A stretch of 49,389 nt of DNA from positions 1-49,389 of the forward strand of contig NZ_NISK01000009.1 of the NCBI RefSeq assembly GCF_002205675.1. Direction: 5' to 3'. Below, piece by piece: positions 8,013-18,214 of this stretch; within the stretch, counting starts at the first letter, position 1; each line of letters opens with the position of its first letter. The notes beneath the pieces were generated by a model. That model was not told the origin of the DNA. It was given only the letters and a program-made list of their open reading frames with translations, and searched no databases. The translations under genes were made by a program, and so were the position numbers. This stretch comes from Sphingopyxis bauzanensis. GTDB taxonomy: Bacteria > Pseudomonadota > Alphaproteobacteria > Sphingomonadales > Sphingomonadaceae.

Positions 8013-9830
8013 TCAGACACGCACCAGCGCTTCGGCGGCGATCATCCGCGCTTCGGACGCCAGCCCCACCTCGCGCAGCGCGCGGACGATATAATAGAGA
8101 TGATAGGGCGGCACTTTCGACCATTCGCCCTGCATTCCGGCGGCGGCGAGCAACGCCACCATGCCCGGCTCGCGCCGCTCGGCGGCCGCCATGATCGCGC
8201 GCGACCACCGCGTCTGCTTGCCCAGATCGACTTCGAGATCGCTCGCCGCCGACGCCGCAGCACCCGTTTCGATCCGCCCGAGGCCCGCCAGTCCGGCGAG
8301 CAGAAATTTCGAGCGCAGATAGCCGGCGCTATCGTCATCGCCCGAAAACTGCCCGACGGTGCCAGCCGTCGTGCCGTTGAGCGGCCGCGGCGACCCGACC
8401 GCCAGCACGCCCCACGCGCGGCTGCCCACCGTCACCTTCGGCACCCAAGCGATGGCATTGACGTCGTAACCGCCAGCCAGCATCGACCCCAGCAATTGCC
8501 AGGGATCGCTCCCGACATCGGTGCTCACTGGCAATGCGGCGGCGGCGCGCGCGGTCGAAACCATCGCGGCGTAGCTCTGCACGGGTGTTGTTCCAGCACC
8601 CCAAAGCCCTTGCATCGCGGCATGGCGTTCACCGCCATCGGCCGCACCAAAGGCCGCCCGCAACTGGTCGGTCTGCGCCGCAAGTGCCTCCGCGGGCTCT
8701 TCCTCACTCGCCGCCGCGCTCAGCAAAGACACATAGGCTTCGCTCGACAGCACGCCGCGCGCCGCCGCCTCGGGCGCCGCAGCGACGCGATTCGCCATTT
8801 CGGTCATCGGCGCGAGCACCGTCCAGCCCTTCATATTGGCCGGGGCCGACGTGCGAACGGGTTCGGGGACGGGGACCGCCGTCGCGGTCGCCATCCCGAA
8901 CCGCCAGCTGGTCAGCCGGTCGACATTATCCCATTCGATCGTCGTCGAGCGGCGCCCGCTGCCGGTTGCGCCGAGCACACGTTCGGTAAGCAATATGTCG
9001 AAATTCGAAATCTTGCCGCTCGACCGGACGCGCCCGATCGCCCAGCCCGCCGGCCCCGCCTCGCCCGACAAGCCCGAACAGATCGCCGACGCCAGCCGCC
9101 ATGCCTGCTCGTCGCCATGGGCCAAACCCGCCGGAACATACGGACACATCCCTGCCGGATCGGCGTTGGCCAGATAGGTCTGCTGCGCCGTAGCCACGAG
9201 GCGCGGGCTCGCGCGATCATAATCGACCGCCTGGACGATCCAGCGGGCCGCGATCGATTCGCCCATCCGCAAAAGCAGCGATGCACGATCGGCGGCCAGA
9301 TCGGCGCCGTTAATCGTATCGGGGGTGTCGATTGCCGAAACGAGAGCGCGGCGAAGCAGGATCTGGCCCCAGCGCGACGCAAACTGGCCGTTGGTGCGGC
9401 GCATGATTGCCGCGGCATATTGGCCACGCACGCCAAAGGCATCGGGAGCGAGTCCGCCGGTTTCGGGAGTCAGCGGCCCGATGCGGGTCAGCAGGCGGCG
9501 GGCGCCCGGCGGTAGGTCGTATTTCAGCGTGCCAGGGCTGACCTCTTCGCCGTCTTCGCCCTCTTCGTCAGCGGCGTCGGCGGCCGTTCCGGCAGTGTCG
9601 GTGGCGCCCACCGTGGAGGTGACAGGCGGTGGGGTCGTGCCGTTTTTCGGTGCCGATGTCGGCGCGGGGGTTTGCGACGGCGTTGGCGTGGGGCGCGGCG
9701 CCGGGGTGTCGGCAGGATTGCCAAAGCCTTCGGGCAGCAGCGATTCCTGCGCGAGCGCGGGCAGCACCAGCGCGGCGGCCAGCGCAGTACCCGACAGGGC
9801 GAAGGTCAGCGTCAGCAGTTTTTTCGTCAT
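8013..9830 (-). CDS. Exported protein of unknown function, Pro/Thr-rich N-terminus
   Basis: This is a 605-residue protein I do not recognise as a named family. A clear signal peptide covers residues 1-27 (LVLPALAQ). It is followed by a low-complexity Pro/Thr/Ala linker at about 38-75, an acidic stretch EEEGEDGEE near 88-97, and then about 500 residues of mostly helical, Ala-rich sequence that could form alpha-solenoid repeats. No catalytic motif is visible. Only 29 bases separate its stop from the xerD start, so it heads a unit with xerD-accA and diverges from aroK across a 127-base gap. The composition suggests a periplasmic or envelope protein. Confidence 0.75.
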   Translation of the reverse strand: MTKKLLTLTFALSGTALAAALVLPALAQESLLPEGFGNPADTPAPRPTPTPSQTPAPTSAPKNGTTPPPVTSTVGATDTAGTAADAADEEGEDGEEVSPGTLKYDLPPGARRLLTRIGPLTPETGGLAPDAFGVRGQYAAAIMRRTNGQFASRWGQILLRRALVSAIDTPDTINGADLAADRASLLLRMGESIAARWIVQAVDYDRASPRLVATAQQTYLANADPAGMCPYVPAGLAHGDEQAWRLASAICSGLSGEAGPAGWAIGRVRSSGKISNFDILLTERVLGATGSGRRSTTIEWDNVDRLTSWRFGMATATAVPVPEPVRTSAPANMKGWTVLAPMTEMANRVAAAPEAAARGVLSSEAYVSLLSAAASEEEPAEALAAQTDQLRAAFGAADGGERHAAMQGLWGAGTTPVQSYAAMVSTARAAAALPVSTDVGSDPWQLLGSMLAGGYDVNAIAWVPKVTVGSRAWGVLAVGSPRPLNGTTAGTVGQFSGDDDSAGYLRSKFLLAGLAGLGRIETGAAASAASDLEVDLGKQTRWSRAIMAAAERREPGMVALLAAAGMQGEWSKVPPYHLYYIVRALREVGLASEARMIAAEALVRV

Positions 9831-9957
9831 CGCGCTGCGCTTTCGCCAATCTTGTCGGCCACGTCCACCTCAATCCTTCGCGCCCGATTGAACGGGCCTT
9901 CGTTGATCGGCGAAAACCGTTGTTCCGCGCGTCCCGGGCGGTATAGCCCCGCGCACC

Positions 9958-10536
9958 ATGTCGCGAAACCCGAAAAGCCCGGCTGCTGCCAATCCCACAT
10001 CGATCCGCGACCGGTCGATCGTGCTTGTCGGATTGATGGGGTCAGGCAAATCCACTGTAGGCCGCCGCCTTGCGGGGCGGCTCGGAATGCGTTTCGCCGA
10101 CGCCGACGACGAAATCGAACGCGCCGCCGGGATGACGATCGCCGACATTTTCGAACGTTTTGGCGAAGCGCATTTTCGCGACGGCGAGCGGCGGGTGATC
10201 GCGCGCATGCTCGCGGGCAAACCGATGGTTCTGGCGACCGGCGGCGGCGCGTTCATTAACCCCGATACACGTGCGCTGATCCTGCGGGACAGCCTGTGCA
10301 TCTGGCTCGATGCCGACATCGCGACATTGGTTGAGCGCGTCGGGCGCCGCAGCCACCGCCCCCTGCTCAAGAACCGCGACCCTGCCGAGGTGCTGCGCGA
10401 ACTGGCGGCGGTCCGCAACCCGATCTATGCCGAGGCGCATCTGCGCATCAGTTCGGCGAGCACCCCGCACGATCACACCGTGCGCGCGATACTGGAGGCG
10501 CTGTCAAAATGGGAAGATCCGCAATGGAACAGCTGA
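9958..10536 (+). CDS. aroK: Shikimate kinase
   Basis: This 192-residue enzyme phosphorylates shikimate to shikimate 3-phosphate. Walker A GLMGSGKST is at 25-33, the shikimate-contacting DADDEIE at 48-54, the GGGA substrate loop at 95-98 and the lid arginine in RPLL at 134-137. The first 18 residues are a variable extension. It overlaps or abuts aroB, giving the common aroK-aroB operon. A conserved position opposite the exported unknown and xerD supports the call. Confidence 0.95.
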   Translation: MSRNPKSPAAANPTSIRDRSIVLVGLMGSGKSTVGRRLAGRLGMRFADADDEIERAAGMTIADIFERFGEAHFRDGERRVIARMLAGKPMVLATGGGAFINPDTRALILRDSLCIWLDADIATLVERVGRRSHRPLLKNRDPAEVLRELAAVRNPIYAEAHLRISSASTPHDHTVRAILEALSKWEDPQWNS

Positions 10537-11630
10537 CCGTTGACCTTGGCGCCCGCAGTTATCCGATCCTGATTGGCGACGGGCTGATCCGCAGCATCGG
10601 CGAGCATGTCGCGCCATTATTGAAACGCCCGCGGACGATGATCGTCACCGATGCCCATGTCGCCGATCATTATCTGGTCCCCCTCGGCACCGCGCTGGCG
10701 ATGGAGAATATCTCCTTTTCGTCCTTCGTCCTCGACCCCGGCGAAGCGACGAAAAGCTGGGCCGGGCTCGCTCGCCTGACCGAATGGCTGATCGGCGAAG
10801 GGATTGAACGCAGCGACCATGTCATCGCGCTTGGTGGCGGCGTGATCGGCGACCTTGTCGGCTTCGCATGCAGTATCGTCAAGCGCGGCTGCCAATTCAT
10901 CCAGGTGCCAACCACATTGCTGGCGCAGGTCGACAGCAGCGTCGGCGGCAAGACCGCGATCAACGTCGCCGCGGGCAAGAATATGATCGGCGCTTTTCAC
11001 CAGCCCGCGCTGGTCGTGATCGATCCGACGACACTCGAGACGCTGCCGCGCCGCGACTTGGCCGCAGGATATGCCGAAGTGATCAAATATGGCTTGATCG
11101 ACGATGCCGCTTTCTTCGCCTGGTGCGAAGCGCATGGCGGGGCGCTGCTCGCGGGCGACAGCGCCGCCCGGCACAAGGCGATCGCCCATAGCGTCGCAGC
11201 GAAGGCCCGCATCGTTGCCGCCGACGAACGCGAGACGCAGGACATCAGGGCATTGCTCAACCTTGGCCACAGCTTCGGTCATGCGCTCGAGGCCGCGACG
11301 GGCTATTCCGACAAACTGCTGCACGGCGAGGCCGTGGCCGCTGGCATGGCGCTCGCTCACCGTTTTTCGGCAGTGCAAGGTCTGTGCCCGGGCGCCGATG
11401 CCGACCGCGTCGCCGCGCATCTCGCCGCGGTCGGCTTGCCGAACGATCTGGCAAGCGCGGGGGTCGAAGCCGACGGCGCGGCGCTGGCCGCGCATATGGC
11501 GCATGACAAGAAGGTGCGCGGCGGCAAATTGCCGCTGATTCTGACCCGCGGCATCGGCCAGAGCTTCGTCACCGACGAATTTGGACTGAAAGTCGTCGGC
11601 GAATTTCTGGAACGGGAACGGACACGCTAG
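10524..11630 (+). CDS. aroB: 3-dehydroquinate synthase
   Basis: This 368-residue NAD- and zinc-dependent enzyme converts DAHP to 3-dehydroquinate. GGGVIGDLVGF (NAD site) is at 104-114, VPTTLLAQVDSSVGGK at 128-143, AEVIKYGLI and NLGHSFGHALE supply substrate and metal ligands, and HGEAVAAGM follows. The start at 10524 (MEQLTVDL) follows GGAAG at good spacing and overlaps the aroK end by 13 bases. An alternative ATG at 10509 would add five residues. The overlap suggests translational coupling with aroK. Confidence 0.96.
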   Translation: MEQLTVDLGARSYPILIGDGLIRSIGEHVAPLLKRPRTMIVTDAHVADHYLVPLGTALAMENISFSSFVLDPGEATKSWAGLARLTEWLIGEGIERSDHVIALGGGVIGDLVGFACSIVKRGCQFIQVPTTLLAQVDSSVGGKTAINVAAGKNMIGAFHQPALVVIDPTTLETLPRRDLAAGYAEVIKYGLIDDAAFFAWCEAHGGALLAGDSAARHKAIAHSVAAKARIVAADERETQDIRALLNLGHSFGHALEAATGYSDKLLHGEAVAAGMALAHRFSAVQGLCPGADADRVAAHLAAVGLPNDLASAGVEADGAALAAHMAHDKKVRGGKLPLILTRGIGQSFVTDEFGLKVVGEFLERERTR

Positions 11631-11676
11631 CAACGCCAAGCGAAAATTTGGTCCGTATCGCCATTGGCAATCCGGG

Positions 11677-12213
11677 CTAAAGCGATCCGCCGCGCCTCCG
11701 AGAATAGATCGCCACGACATGCCCCAGCGTATCGCTTTCGCCGATGCACCGGAATCCCAGCTTGGCAGCGACGCGCTCGGACGCATCATTGCCGGGATCG
11801 ATAATGCACCGCACCTCGGGCGCATCAAGGTTGGCGTCCGCCCACCCCAATGCAGCTGTCATAGCTTCGGTCGCAAATCCGGCACCCCAGTGATCGGCGT
11901 CAAACGCCCAACCTGCCTCGGGCAAGCCCTCCAGCTCGGCTATGCCGCGCCCGAAATAGGACAGGCCACCCATTCCGACGAGCGCGTCGGTCGCCTTGTC
12001 GGCGAATACCCAATAACCAAAGCCCATCACCGGCCATAGTCCGGCCGCGCTCAAAAACTTCCCCCAGCTGACATCGGGCGCGCGCGGTTCGCCGCCGATA
12101 AAGCGCGTGACCCGTCCATCGGCCCACATGGCGACATGATGATCCTTATCGGCCAGCCGCCCGGAGCGCAGGCGGAGGCGGGTGGTTTCGATGACGGGTG
12201 CGACGACAGGCAT
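11677..12213 (-). CDS. GNAT family N-acetyltransferase (RimJ/RimL type)
   Basis: This 178-residue acetyl-CoA-dependent acyltransferase has the typical opening IETTRLRLRSGRLADKD, a middle strand VGMGGLSYFGR, the acetyl-CoA loop region HWGAGFATEAMTAALGWA at about 108-125 and the end IIDPGNDASERVAAKLGF. The substrate cannot be inferred. RimJ/RimL-like members modify ribosomal protein or small-molecule amines. It is convergent with aroB, separated by 46 bases with no obvious hairpin. Confidence 0.85.
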   Translation of the reverse strand: MPVVAPVIETTRLRLRSGRLADKDHHVAMWADGRVTRFIGGEPRAPDVSWGKFLSAAGLWPVMGFGYWVFADKATDALVGMGGLSYFGRGIAELEGLPEAGWAFDADHWGAGFATEAMTAALGWADANLDAPEVRCIIDPGNDASERVAAKLGFRCIGESDTLGHVVAIYSRRRGGSL

Positions 12214-12244
12214 GGCGCGGATGTGCCGAAGCGCGGCAGGCGGG

Positions 12245-12805
12245 TCAATCGGGGTTCAGAAAATGGTCGAACAGGTCGTGCAGTACGGCAGTGCCATCGA
12301 CCTGCGCCTTCGTCCGCATCACTGCGAGCGTATCGACACGCGCCAGCACATCGACATGCTTTAGAACCACCTGGTAATGAGGCCGGTCCGAAAAGTCGTG
12401 AAACAGCAAGATGCAGTCGGGTTTGCAGTGGATGATTGCCTGCAACAGGCACGCGACGCGAAAGCGCCCGTCGATCAGCACCGCATCGGGGCTGCCGCTC
12501 ATCCCGCGCCAGATCTGGCTGTGATACCGCGGCCAGTCGCGCAGGCGACTTTCGTCGGTTGGATAGCCCCATTCGCCGACTGTCCCGATGTCGGCGTGGA
12601 ACGGCGTGAACTCCACCGCTTCGCCCGCAATGTTCGCCTGCACTTTGGCCAACCAAGCGGGATCGCTGTCCACACTGACGATCCGCCGCACCTGCCGCGC
12701 CGCGACCAGCGTACTGCCGCCGCAGCCGAATTCGAGCAGCGACGATAGCCCCGCCAACTGTAGCTCGAGCTGCGTGACTTCAGCAGCGGTCATTTGTGGT
12801 TGCAT
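12245..12805 (-). CDS. Class I methyltransferase-like protein
   Basis: This protein of about 186 residues has a Rossmann-type SAM-binding start, LLEFGCGGST, near residues 22-31 and an acidic beta-2 end, IVSVDSDPAWL, around 41-51. Further on are SPDAVLIDGRFRVACLL and LLFHDFSDRPHY. The pattern resembles small SAM-dependent methyltransferases acting near polysaccharide genes, but the substrate is unknown. I chose the ATG at 12805 because GGAGG sits about six bases upstream. An ATG at 12889 would add 28 less structured residues and end just before the divergent membrane-protein gene at 12896. Confidence 0.65.
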   Translation of the reverse strand: MQPQMTAAEVTQLELQLAGLSSLLEFGCGGSTLVAARQVRRIVSVDSDPAWLAKVQANIAGEAVEFTPFHADIGTVGEWGYPTDESRLRDWPRYHSQIWRGMSGSPDAVLIDGRFRVACLLQAIIHCKPDCILLFHDFSDRPHYQVVLKHVDVLARVDTLAVMRTKAQVDGTAVLHDLFDHFLNPD

Positions 12806-12895
12806 GGCCCCTCCGCCCGCAGGGGGATATGGGACCGCGGCCAGCGCGTCCAGCCCGGCGTTGGCGGGCGTGCGCGGGACTGATAACATCGCGTC

Positions 12896-13291
12896 ATGTT
12901 GACGCCCCTCTGGCCGCAGCGCCTGCTCGCCCTTCCCTTTCTGATCCTCGGCGCCTGGTGCCTGGTTGCGCCGCACATGGTCGAACGCCTGGGGATCAGT
13001 CCCGAATATCAGCATCTCAGTACGACGAGCGCGCTCTTGATGGGCTGTTTCGGGGCGCAGGCGGTGCTCGGCGGGCTGTTCATCGCGTTCAGCCGCTGGA
13101 CGCGCAGCACCTTCCTCATCTACGGCGCAGCGCTGCTGCCCTTTTTCTGGTTCAACTATTATTTCGTGTTCGTCGTGCCGGTGATGACGCGTTTGATGGC
13201 GATCGACCTCGTCTCGAACCTGTTCATGCTCGGACTCTGCGTCTGGGGCTACCGCATTGCACCGCGGGCGCTCGTCGCTACCGACGACTGA
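12896..13291 (+). CDS. Small four-helix membrane protein of unknown function
   Basis: This is a 131-residue inner-membrane protein with about four hydrophobic segments: residues 8-27, 46-66, 72-93 and 99-120. A loop SRWTRSTF lies between the second and third. No family name is evident. Similar four-helix DUF proteins are common in alphaproteobacteria. It is divergent from the small methyltransferase gene and ends four bases before the convergent PF10118 gene. Confidence 0.75.
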   Translation: MLTPLWPQRLLALPFLILGAWCLVAPHMVERLGISPEYQHLSTTSALLMGCFGAQAVLGGLFIAFSRWTRSTFLIYGAALLPFFWFNYYFVFVVPVMTRLMAIDLVSNLFMLGLCVWGYRIAPRALVATDD

Positions 13292-13294
13292 TTC

Positions 13295-14194
13295 TCAAGC
13301 CGCGGCGGCGACCATATCCGGGCCCGACGCCAGCGTGGGCATGACCGCGTCGACATAGTCGCTTTCATATTTCTGGATCAGCGCGCGATCATCGTGGTTC
13401 CACGGGTGGAAACCCGGCAGGAAATAGCTGAGCCACGGCAGGAAGCTCTTGCGCAGCACCCCCGGCGACCCGAGCAGATACCACCAGATGCGCGCCGTGA
13501 CGCGCCAGCCGGTCAGCCCGTCCTGCTTGAGCAGATTCTTCATGCCCTTGATCCGCTTCGGCCAGAAGCGGCTGGTGACGAGCAGCATCATGATCGACTT
13601 GGCGCGCCAGCGCTTGAACCGGCTCCAGTCTTTGGTCGCGTGCAGCCAGGTGTCGTAGGCGACGCCCTTATGCTCGATCTCTTCGATTGCGTGCCATTTC
13701 CACAGCGCTGCCCATTCGGGCTCGGCGCCCGCATACATGCTTTCGTCGCGCAGCATCACCGATGCCATCATCGCGGTATAATGTTCGAGCGCGATCGTCG
13801 CCATCAGGTTGACGATCTGGGGGCGCTGCTTGATCAGGTCGAGCACTTGGTTGACGTCGGCTTCCAACTCGCTGAGGTCGTAACCTGCTTCGGCCGCTTT
13901 CTTGTTGAACACGACATGCTCGCGGCTGTGGATCACTTCCTGCTGCGTAAAGGCGCGGATTTCGCGCGCCAGCTTGTCGGGTACGCCGCCGCGGTGCGCC
14001 TTCACCGCTTCGATGAACATCGCCTCGCCGCGCGGGAAGGTTACCGACAGCGCGGTGTGGAAAGCCGACGCGATCGGGTCGCCGTTCAGCCACCAGCGAC
14101 CCTGCTTGTCCTCACGGCCAAAGCGCATGTCGCGCGGCGTGATCGACAGGTCAGCGGGGGTCGGGGAGAGGGAAAGGCTGGACATATGGTTCAT
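13295..14194 (-). CDS. Predicted metal-dependent hydrolase (PF10118 family)
   Basis: This is a 299-residue cytoplasmic helical protein of the predicted metal-dependent hydrolase family. Repeated acidic and histidine motifs could build a carboxylate-bridged metal site: TQQEVIHSREH at 83-93, ALEHYTAMM at 135-143 and WHAIEEIEHKG at 167-177. These resemble ferritin-like di-iron sites, so an oxygen-dependent reaction is also possible. The reaction is unknown. Starts at 14194 or 14185 are both possible. It is divergent from a TetR gene across 48 bases and is the likely target of that regulator. Confidence 0.8.
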   Translation of the reverse strand: MNHMSSLSLSPTPADLSITPRDMRFGREDKQGRWWLNGDPIASAFHTALSVTFPRGEAMFIEAVKAHRGGVPDKLAREIRAFTQQEVIHSREHVVFNKKAAEAGYDLSELEADVNQVLDLIKQRPQIVNLMATIALEHYTAMMASVMLRDESMYAGAEPEWAALWKWHAIEEIEHKGVAYDTWLHATKDWSRFKRWRAKSIMMLLVTSRFWPKRIKGMKNLLKQDGLTGWRVTARIWWYLLGSPGVLRKSFLPWLSYFLPGFHPWNHDDRALIQKYESDYVDAVMPTLASGPDMVAAAA

Positions 14195-14242
14195 ACCGTC
14201 GAAAAGGGGCGATGGGGAAATATCTAGGGTTTACTTACAAGC
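14195..14242. promoter_or_regulatory. Shared intergenic region of PF10118 gene and tetR
   Basis: Only 48 bases separate the two divergent starts, so both promoters and any operator must overlap here or extend into the genes. An imperfect palindrome, ACAAGCATGT (8 of 10 symmetric), overlaps the tetR start codon at about 14237-14246 and could be part of a TetR operator. Neither -10/-35 box is clear. Confidence 0.3.
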
Positions 14243-14842
14243 ATGTCAATAGTGAAGAAGCGTCTGAGTCCTGAGGAGAGCCGGTTCGTTGCTCTGCAGG
14301 CCGCGCGCGAAATTTTGATCGAAACCGGGCCGGCGGCGGTGACGCTGAAGGCGGTCGCGGGACGCATCGACCGAACCCACGCCAATCTGCTCCACCACTT
14401 CGGCAGCGCGGCGGGGCTGCAAAAGGCGCTCGCCGCCTATCTCGCCGAAACCGTGTGCGCGACGATCGGCGAAAAAATGGCCGCATCGCCCCCGGGCGAA
14501 CGCAATGTGCGCGAAATCGTCGACCTGGCGTTTGACGCGTTCGACAGCGGCGGCGCGGGAGCGCTCGCCACGTGGATGGCGGCGACAGGCAACGATGATG
14601 CACTCGACCCGATCGTCGATGCGATCCACAAGCTGATCGACGGCATGGCGCCCGACGCGCACGAAAAGCGCCTGATGCATGAGGACACGCTGGCGCTGGT
14701 GCTGATGGCGCTCGGCGACGCACAGCTCGGCGGCGCAATGGCTGAAGCGCTCGGCCTGCCGCGCGACACCGCGCGCGCGCTGGCGTGCGAGTTGATCACC
14801 GGACGCATCGCCAACTTCTGGGCGGCGCAAAAACCGAAATAG
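14243..14842 (+). CDS. TetR/AcrR family transcriptional regulator
   Basis: This 199-residue regulator has an N-terminal helix-turn-helix at about 17-62 (AAREILIETGPAAVTLKAVAG, then THANLLHHFGSAAGLQKAL), where TetR proteins normally have YxHF. Here HHF occupies that place. The ligand-binding half is helical and carries no assignable specificity. Its divergent position suggests repression of the PF10118 gene and of itself. No good ribosome-binding site precedes the ATG, which may mean weak or leaderless translation. Confidence 0.88.
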   Translation: MSIVKKRLSPEESRFVALQAAREILIETGPAAVTLKAVAGRIDRTHANLLHHFGSAAGLQKALAAYLAETVCATIGEKMAASPPGERNVREIVDLAFDAFDSGGAGALATWMAATGNDDALDPIVDAIHKLIDGMAPDAHEKRLMHEDTLALVLMALGDAQLGGAMAEALGLPRDTARALACELITGRIANFWAAQKPK

Positions 14843-14875
14843 AAACGGCGGCCCCGCATGTCGGGACCGCCGTTT
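14843..14875. terminator. Bidirectional hairpin terminator
   Basis: AAACGGCGG and CCGCCGTTT form a 9-bp stem, extended by three further G-C pairs past one mismatch. T-rich flanks on both strands suit the convergent tetR and DUF2383 genes. Confidence 0.75.
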
Positions 14876-14906
14876 CCATACTTCTCCGGGAGGGCGGGAG
14901 AAGGTC

Positions 14907-15362
14907 TTAGCTGGCGTTCAGCTGATGCTTGAGCGCCGACATCTGGTCATGGCCGTCGCGGACCGAGGCAAAGCTGCTCTGGATCAGCTGCTGCACCGCC
15001 GGATCAAGATCGCCGTCCTTCAGCGCGCTTTCAAACTTCGCCTTGATGTGATCCTCGCCGCGCTCGACCTCGGCAACAACCGCTGCGTCGTCGCGATCGC
15101 CGGTCAGCGCGTCGCGCAAACCCAGGAACGCACGGTGCGCCGATGCGAGCACGGTGCCATCGTCTTCGGGATTGCCGCCAAGTTCGCGCACCTTGGCCTG
15201 AAACGCCGAGACAATCGTCTGGCGCTCATTGGCACGGTTGAGAAAGAGGTCGCGAAACTGCGCTGCGTTGGCTTCTTCGGCGGCCTTGCGATAGCCATCG
15301 ACGCTATCGAGCGTGGTGGCGATCAGCGAATTGAGAGTGCTGACATTCTTGTTGTCAAACAT
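14907..15362 (-). CDS. PA2169-type four-helix-bundle protein (DUF2383)
   Basis: This is a 151-residue helical protein with the DUF2383/PA2169 layout: STLNSLIATTLDSVDGYRKAA at the start, RDLFLNRANERQTIVSAFQ in the middle, EVERGEDHIKAKFE and SSFASVRDGHDQM near the end. The fold is ferritin-like, and members are often linked to stress or stationary phase, but no function is proven. The ATG at 15362 follows AAGGA at good spacing, and longer frames upstream lack this match. Confidence 0.85.
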   Translation of the reverse strand: MFDNKNVSTLNSLIATTLDSVDGYRKAAEEANAAQFRDLFLNRANERQTIVSAFQAKVRELGGNPEDDGTVLASAHRAFLGLRDALTGDRDDAAVVAEVERGEDHIKAKFESALKDGDLDPAVQQLIQSSFASVRDGHDQMSALKHQLNAS

Positions 15363-16711
<1,349 letters not shown>

Positions 16712-16731
16712 GAACCTAAACGGGGCGCGCG

Positions 16732-16753
16732 CCTTGTAGCATAAACAACAAGG
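16732..16753 (+). promoter_or_regulatory. Inverted repeat overlapping the mipA ribosome-binding site
   Basis: CCTTGT at 16732-16737 and ACAAGG at 16748-16753 can pair across a 10-base loop. The right arm contains the AAGG of the Shine-Dalgarno sequence for the ATG at 16762. This could lower translation, or be chance in a short gap. Confidence 0.25.
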
Positions 16754-16761
16754 AATTCCGG

Positions 16762-17568
16762 ATGTTCTCGCCCCATCGTGCGATCAAGTTTCTGCTCTGC
16801 GCTGCCCCCATTCTCGGAGTCGCCGCTCTTCCTGCCGATGCGCAGGAAGCGGCCAGCGGCTCCGAAAAGCGCACCCGCGTTATCCTTGGGCCGCAACTGT
16901 CACCGTCATGGCCCGGATCGAAAGATCTGTCGTTCGGCCCCTATATCGATGTCTCGCGCGAGCGCGCCGGAACCGACTTCACCTTCGAGGCCGCCGACGA
17001 GAGCTTTGGCGGACCGCTCATTCAGTCCGGAAACTTTGCTTTCGGACCGGCGCTGGGCTTCATCGGCAAACGCACCGCCGCCGACATTGGCGCCGACCTG
17101 CCCAAAGTCGGCTTTTCGTTCGAGGCCGGCGGTTTTGCACAGGTGTCCCTCACGCCCGCAATTCGCGTCCGCGTCGAAGGCCGCAAGGCGCTGAGCGGCC
17201 ACAAAGGCTGGGTCGGCGAATTGAGCGCGGACTATATCGCGCGCGAGGGCGACGACTGGCTATTCTCGATCGGCCCGCGCGTCACGCTGGGCGATGCCAA
17301 ATACGCCAACGCCTATTTCGGCGTGACCCCCGCCGCCGCCGCGACCTCCGGCCTGCCCGCCTATGATACCGACGGCGGGATCCAGTCGGTCGGCGTGACC
17401 GCCGGCTATCACCGAATGCTCGGGCGGAACTGGGGCGTGGCCGTATATGGCCGCTATGATCGACTGGTCGGCGATTCGGCAGACTCGCCGGTGACGCGCC
17501 AACTCGGCAGCCGCAGCCAGCCGTCGGTCGGTGTTGCCCTCAGCTACACCTTCGGCGGCGGCCGCTAA
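16762..17568 (+). CDS. MipA/OmpV family outer-membrane protein
   Basis: This is a 268-residue exported beta-barrel protein. A signal peptide covers about 1-27 (LGVAALPADA|Q). It is followed by LGPQLSPSWPGSKDLSFGPYIDVS, alternating strands rich in aromatic residues, and a C-terminal barrel strand, VGVALSYTFGGGR. MipA-type members scaffold murein enzymes (MltA, PBP1B) and OmpV-type members are porins, so this call is to family only. It lies downstream of obgE and could be co-transcribed, but it carries its own ribosome-binding site within an inverted repeat. Confidence 0.85.
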   Translation: MFSPHRAIKFLLCAAPILGVAALPADAQEAASGSEKRTRVILGPQLSPSWPGSKDLSFGPYIDVSRERAGTDFTFEAADESFGGPLIQSGNFAFGPALGFIGKRTAADIGADLPKVGFSFEAGGFAQVSLTPAIRVRVEGRKALSGHKGWVGELSADYIAREGDDWLFSIGPRVTLGDAKYANAYFGVTPAAAATSGLPAYDTDGGIQSVGVTAGYHRMLGRNWGVAVYGRYDRLVGDSADSPVTRQLGSRSQPSVGVALSYTFGGGR

Positions 17569-17602
17569 TCAGCTTGCCTGCCGTGACGGCCGTAATCGAC
17601 CA

Positions 17603-17929
17603 TCAAAGGCCATACGCCACAGCTTCGCCGCGAATGGCTTTCCAATATTCGTCATGCACGTCGGCATCGATTTCGACGGGCTTCGAACTTGAGGGGTATA
17701 GCCGGTCCCGACCATCCTTTCGCGGCCCGGAGATCCAAAACTGGTCACCAGTTTCAGCGTCAAAGTAGTTGGCCTTGAAGCCGTCACCTCCCAACCGCTG
17801 AAAAGTGCGGCCCTGATAATGGATCGATTGGCCTGATTTGGAAAATGTCATGCGACCGATCCGCGCGGGGCCATTGAGGCCAGCCGACTTGTCTTCGATA
17901 TACATGATCCGGGTTTTCTTGGCGCTCAT
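17603..17929 (-). CDS. Small conserved protein of unknown function
   Basis: This 108-residue soluble protein has a distinctive conserved pattern: IMYIEDKSAGLNGPARIGRM, FSKSGQSIHYQGRTFQRL, FKANYFDAETGDQFWISGPRKDG and VEIDADVHDEYWKAIRG. Short beta strands and an acidic end suggest a compact beta-rich fold. I recognise the pattern as recurring in diverse bacteria but know of no demonstrated function. It is convergent with the mipA-like gene, and about 285 bases with no recognisable gene lie between its start and proB. Confidence 0.7.
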   Translation of the reverse strand: MSAKKTRIMYIEDKSAGLNGPARIGRMTFSKSGQSIHYQGRTFQRLGGDGFKANYFDAETGDQFWISGPRKDGRDRLYPSSSKPVEIDADVHDEYWKAIRGEAVAYGL

Positions 17930-18214
17930 CGCTTCGCTCTCCGTCCACCCTCACTATCAGCGCGACGGCAGCTTTCCACCCCAAAACTGACATCCCCACC
18001 CGCAAAAAATAGCGTTTTCCTACATCATTCCGGTGACATAACCTCCACAACAACCTGCCGCGCTTTCCCCGCCATTCGCGTCGCCCCGGACGGTCCGGTC
18101 CTTGCGGGGTCGATGCAGTGACAAGTACGACAACCTTGGAAGTAAATTACGTCAACCGACGCCATCATGACATTCGCATTGGCGATGACGGTGCATCGCG
18201 CTATCGGCGGCGCG

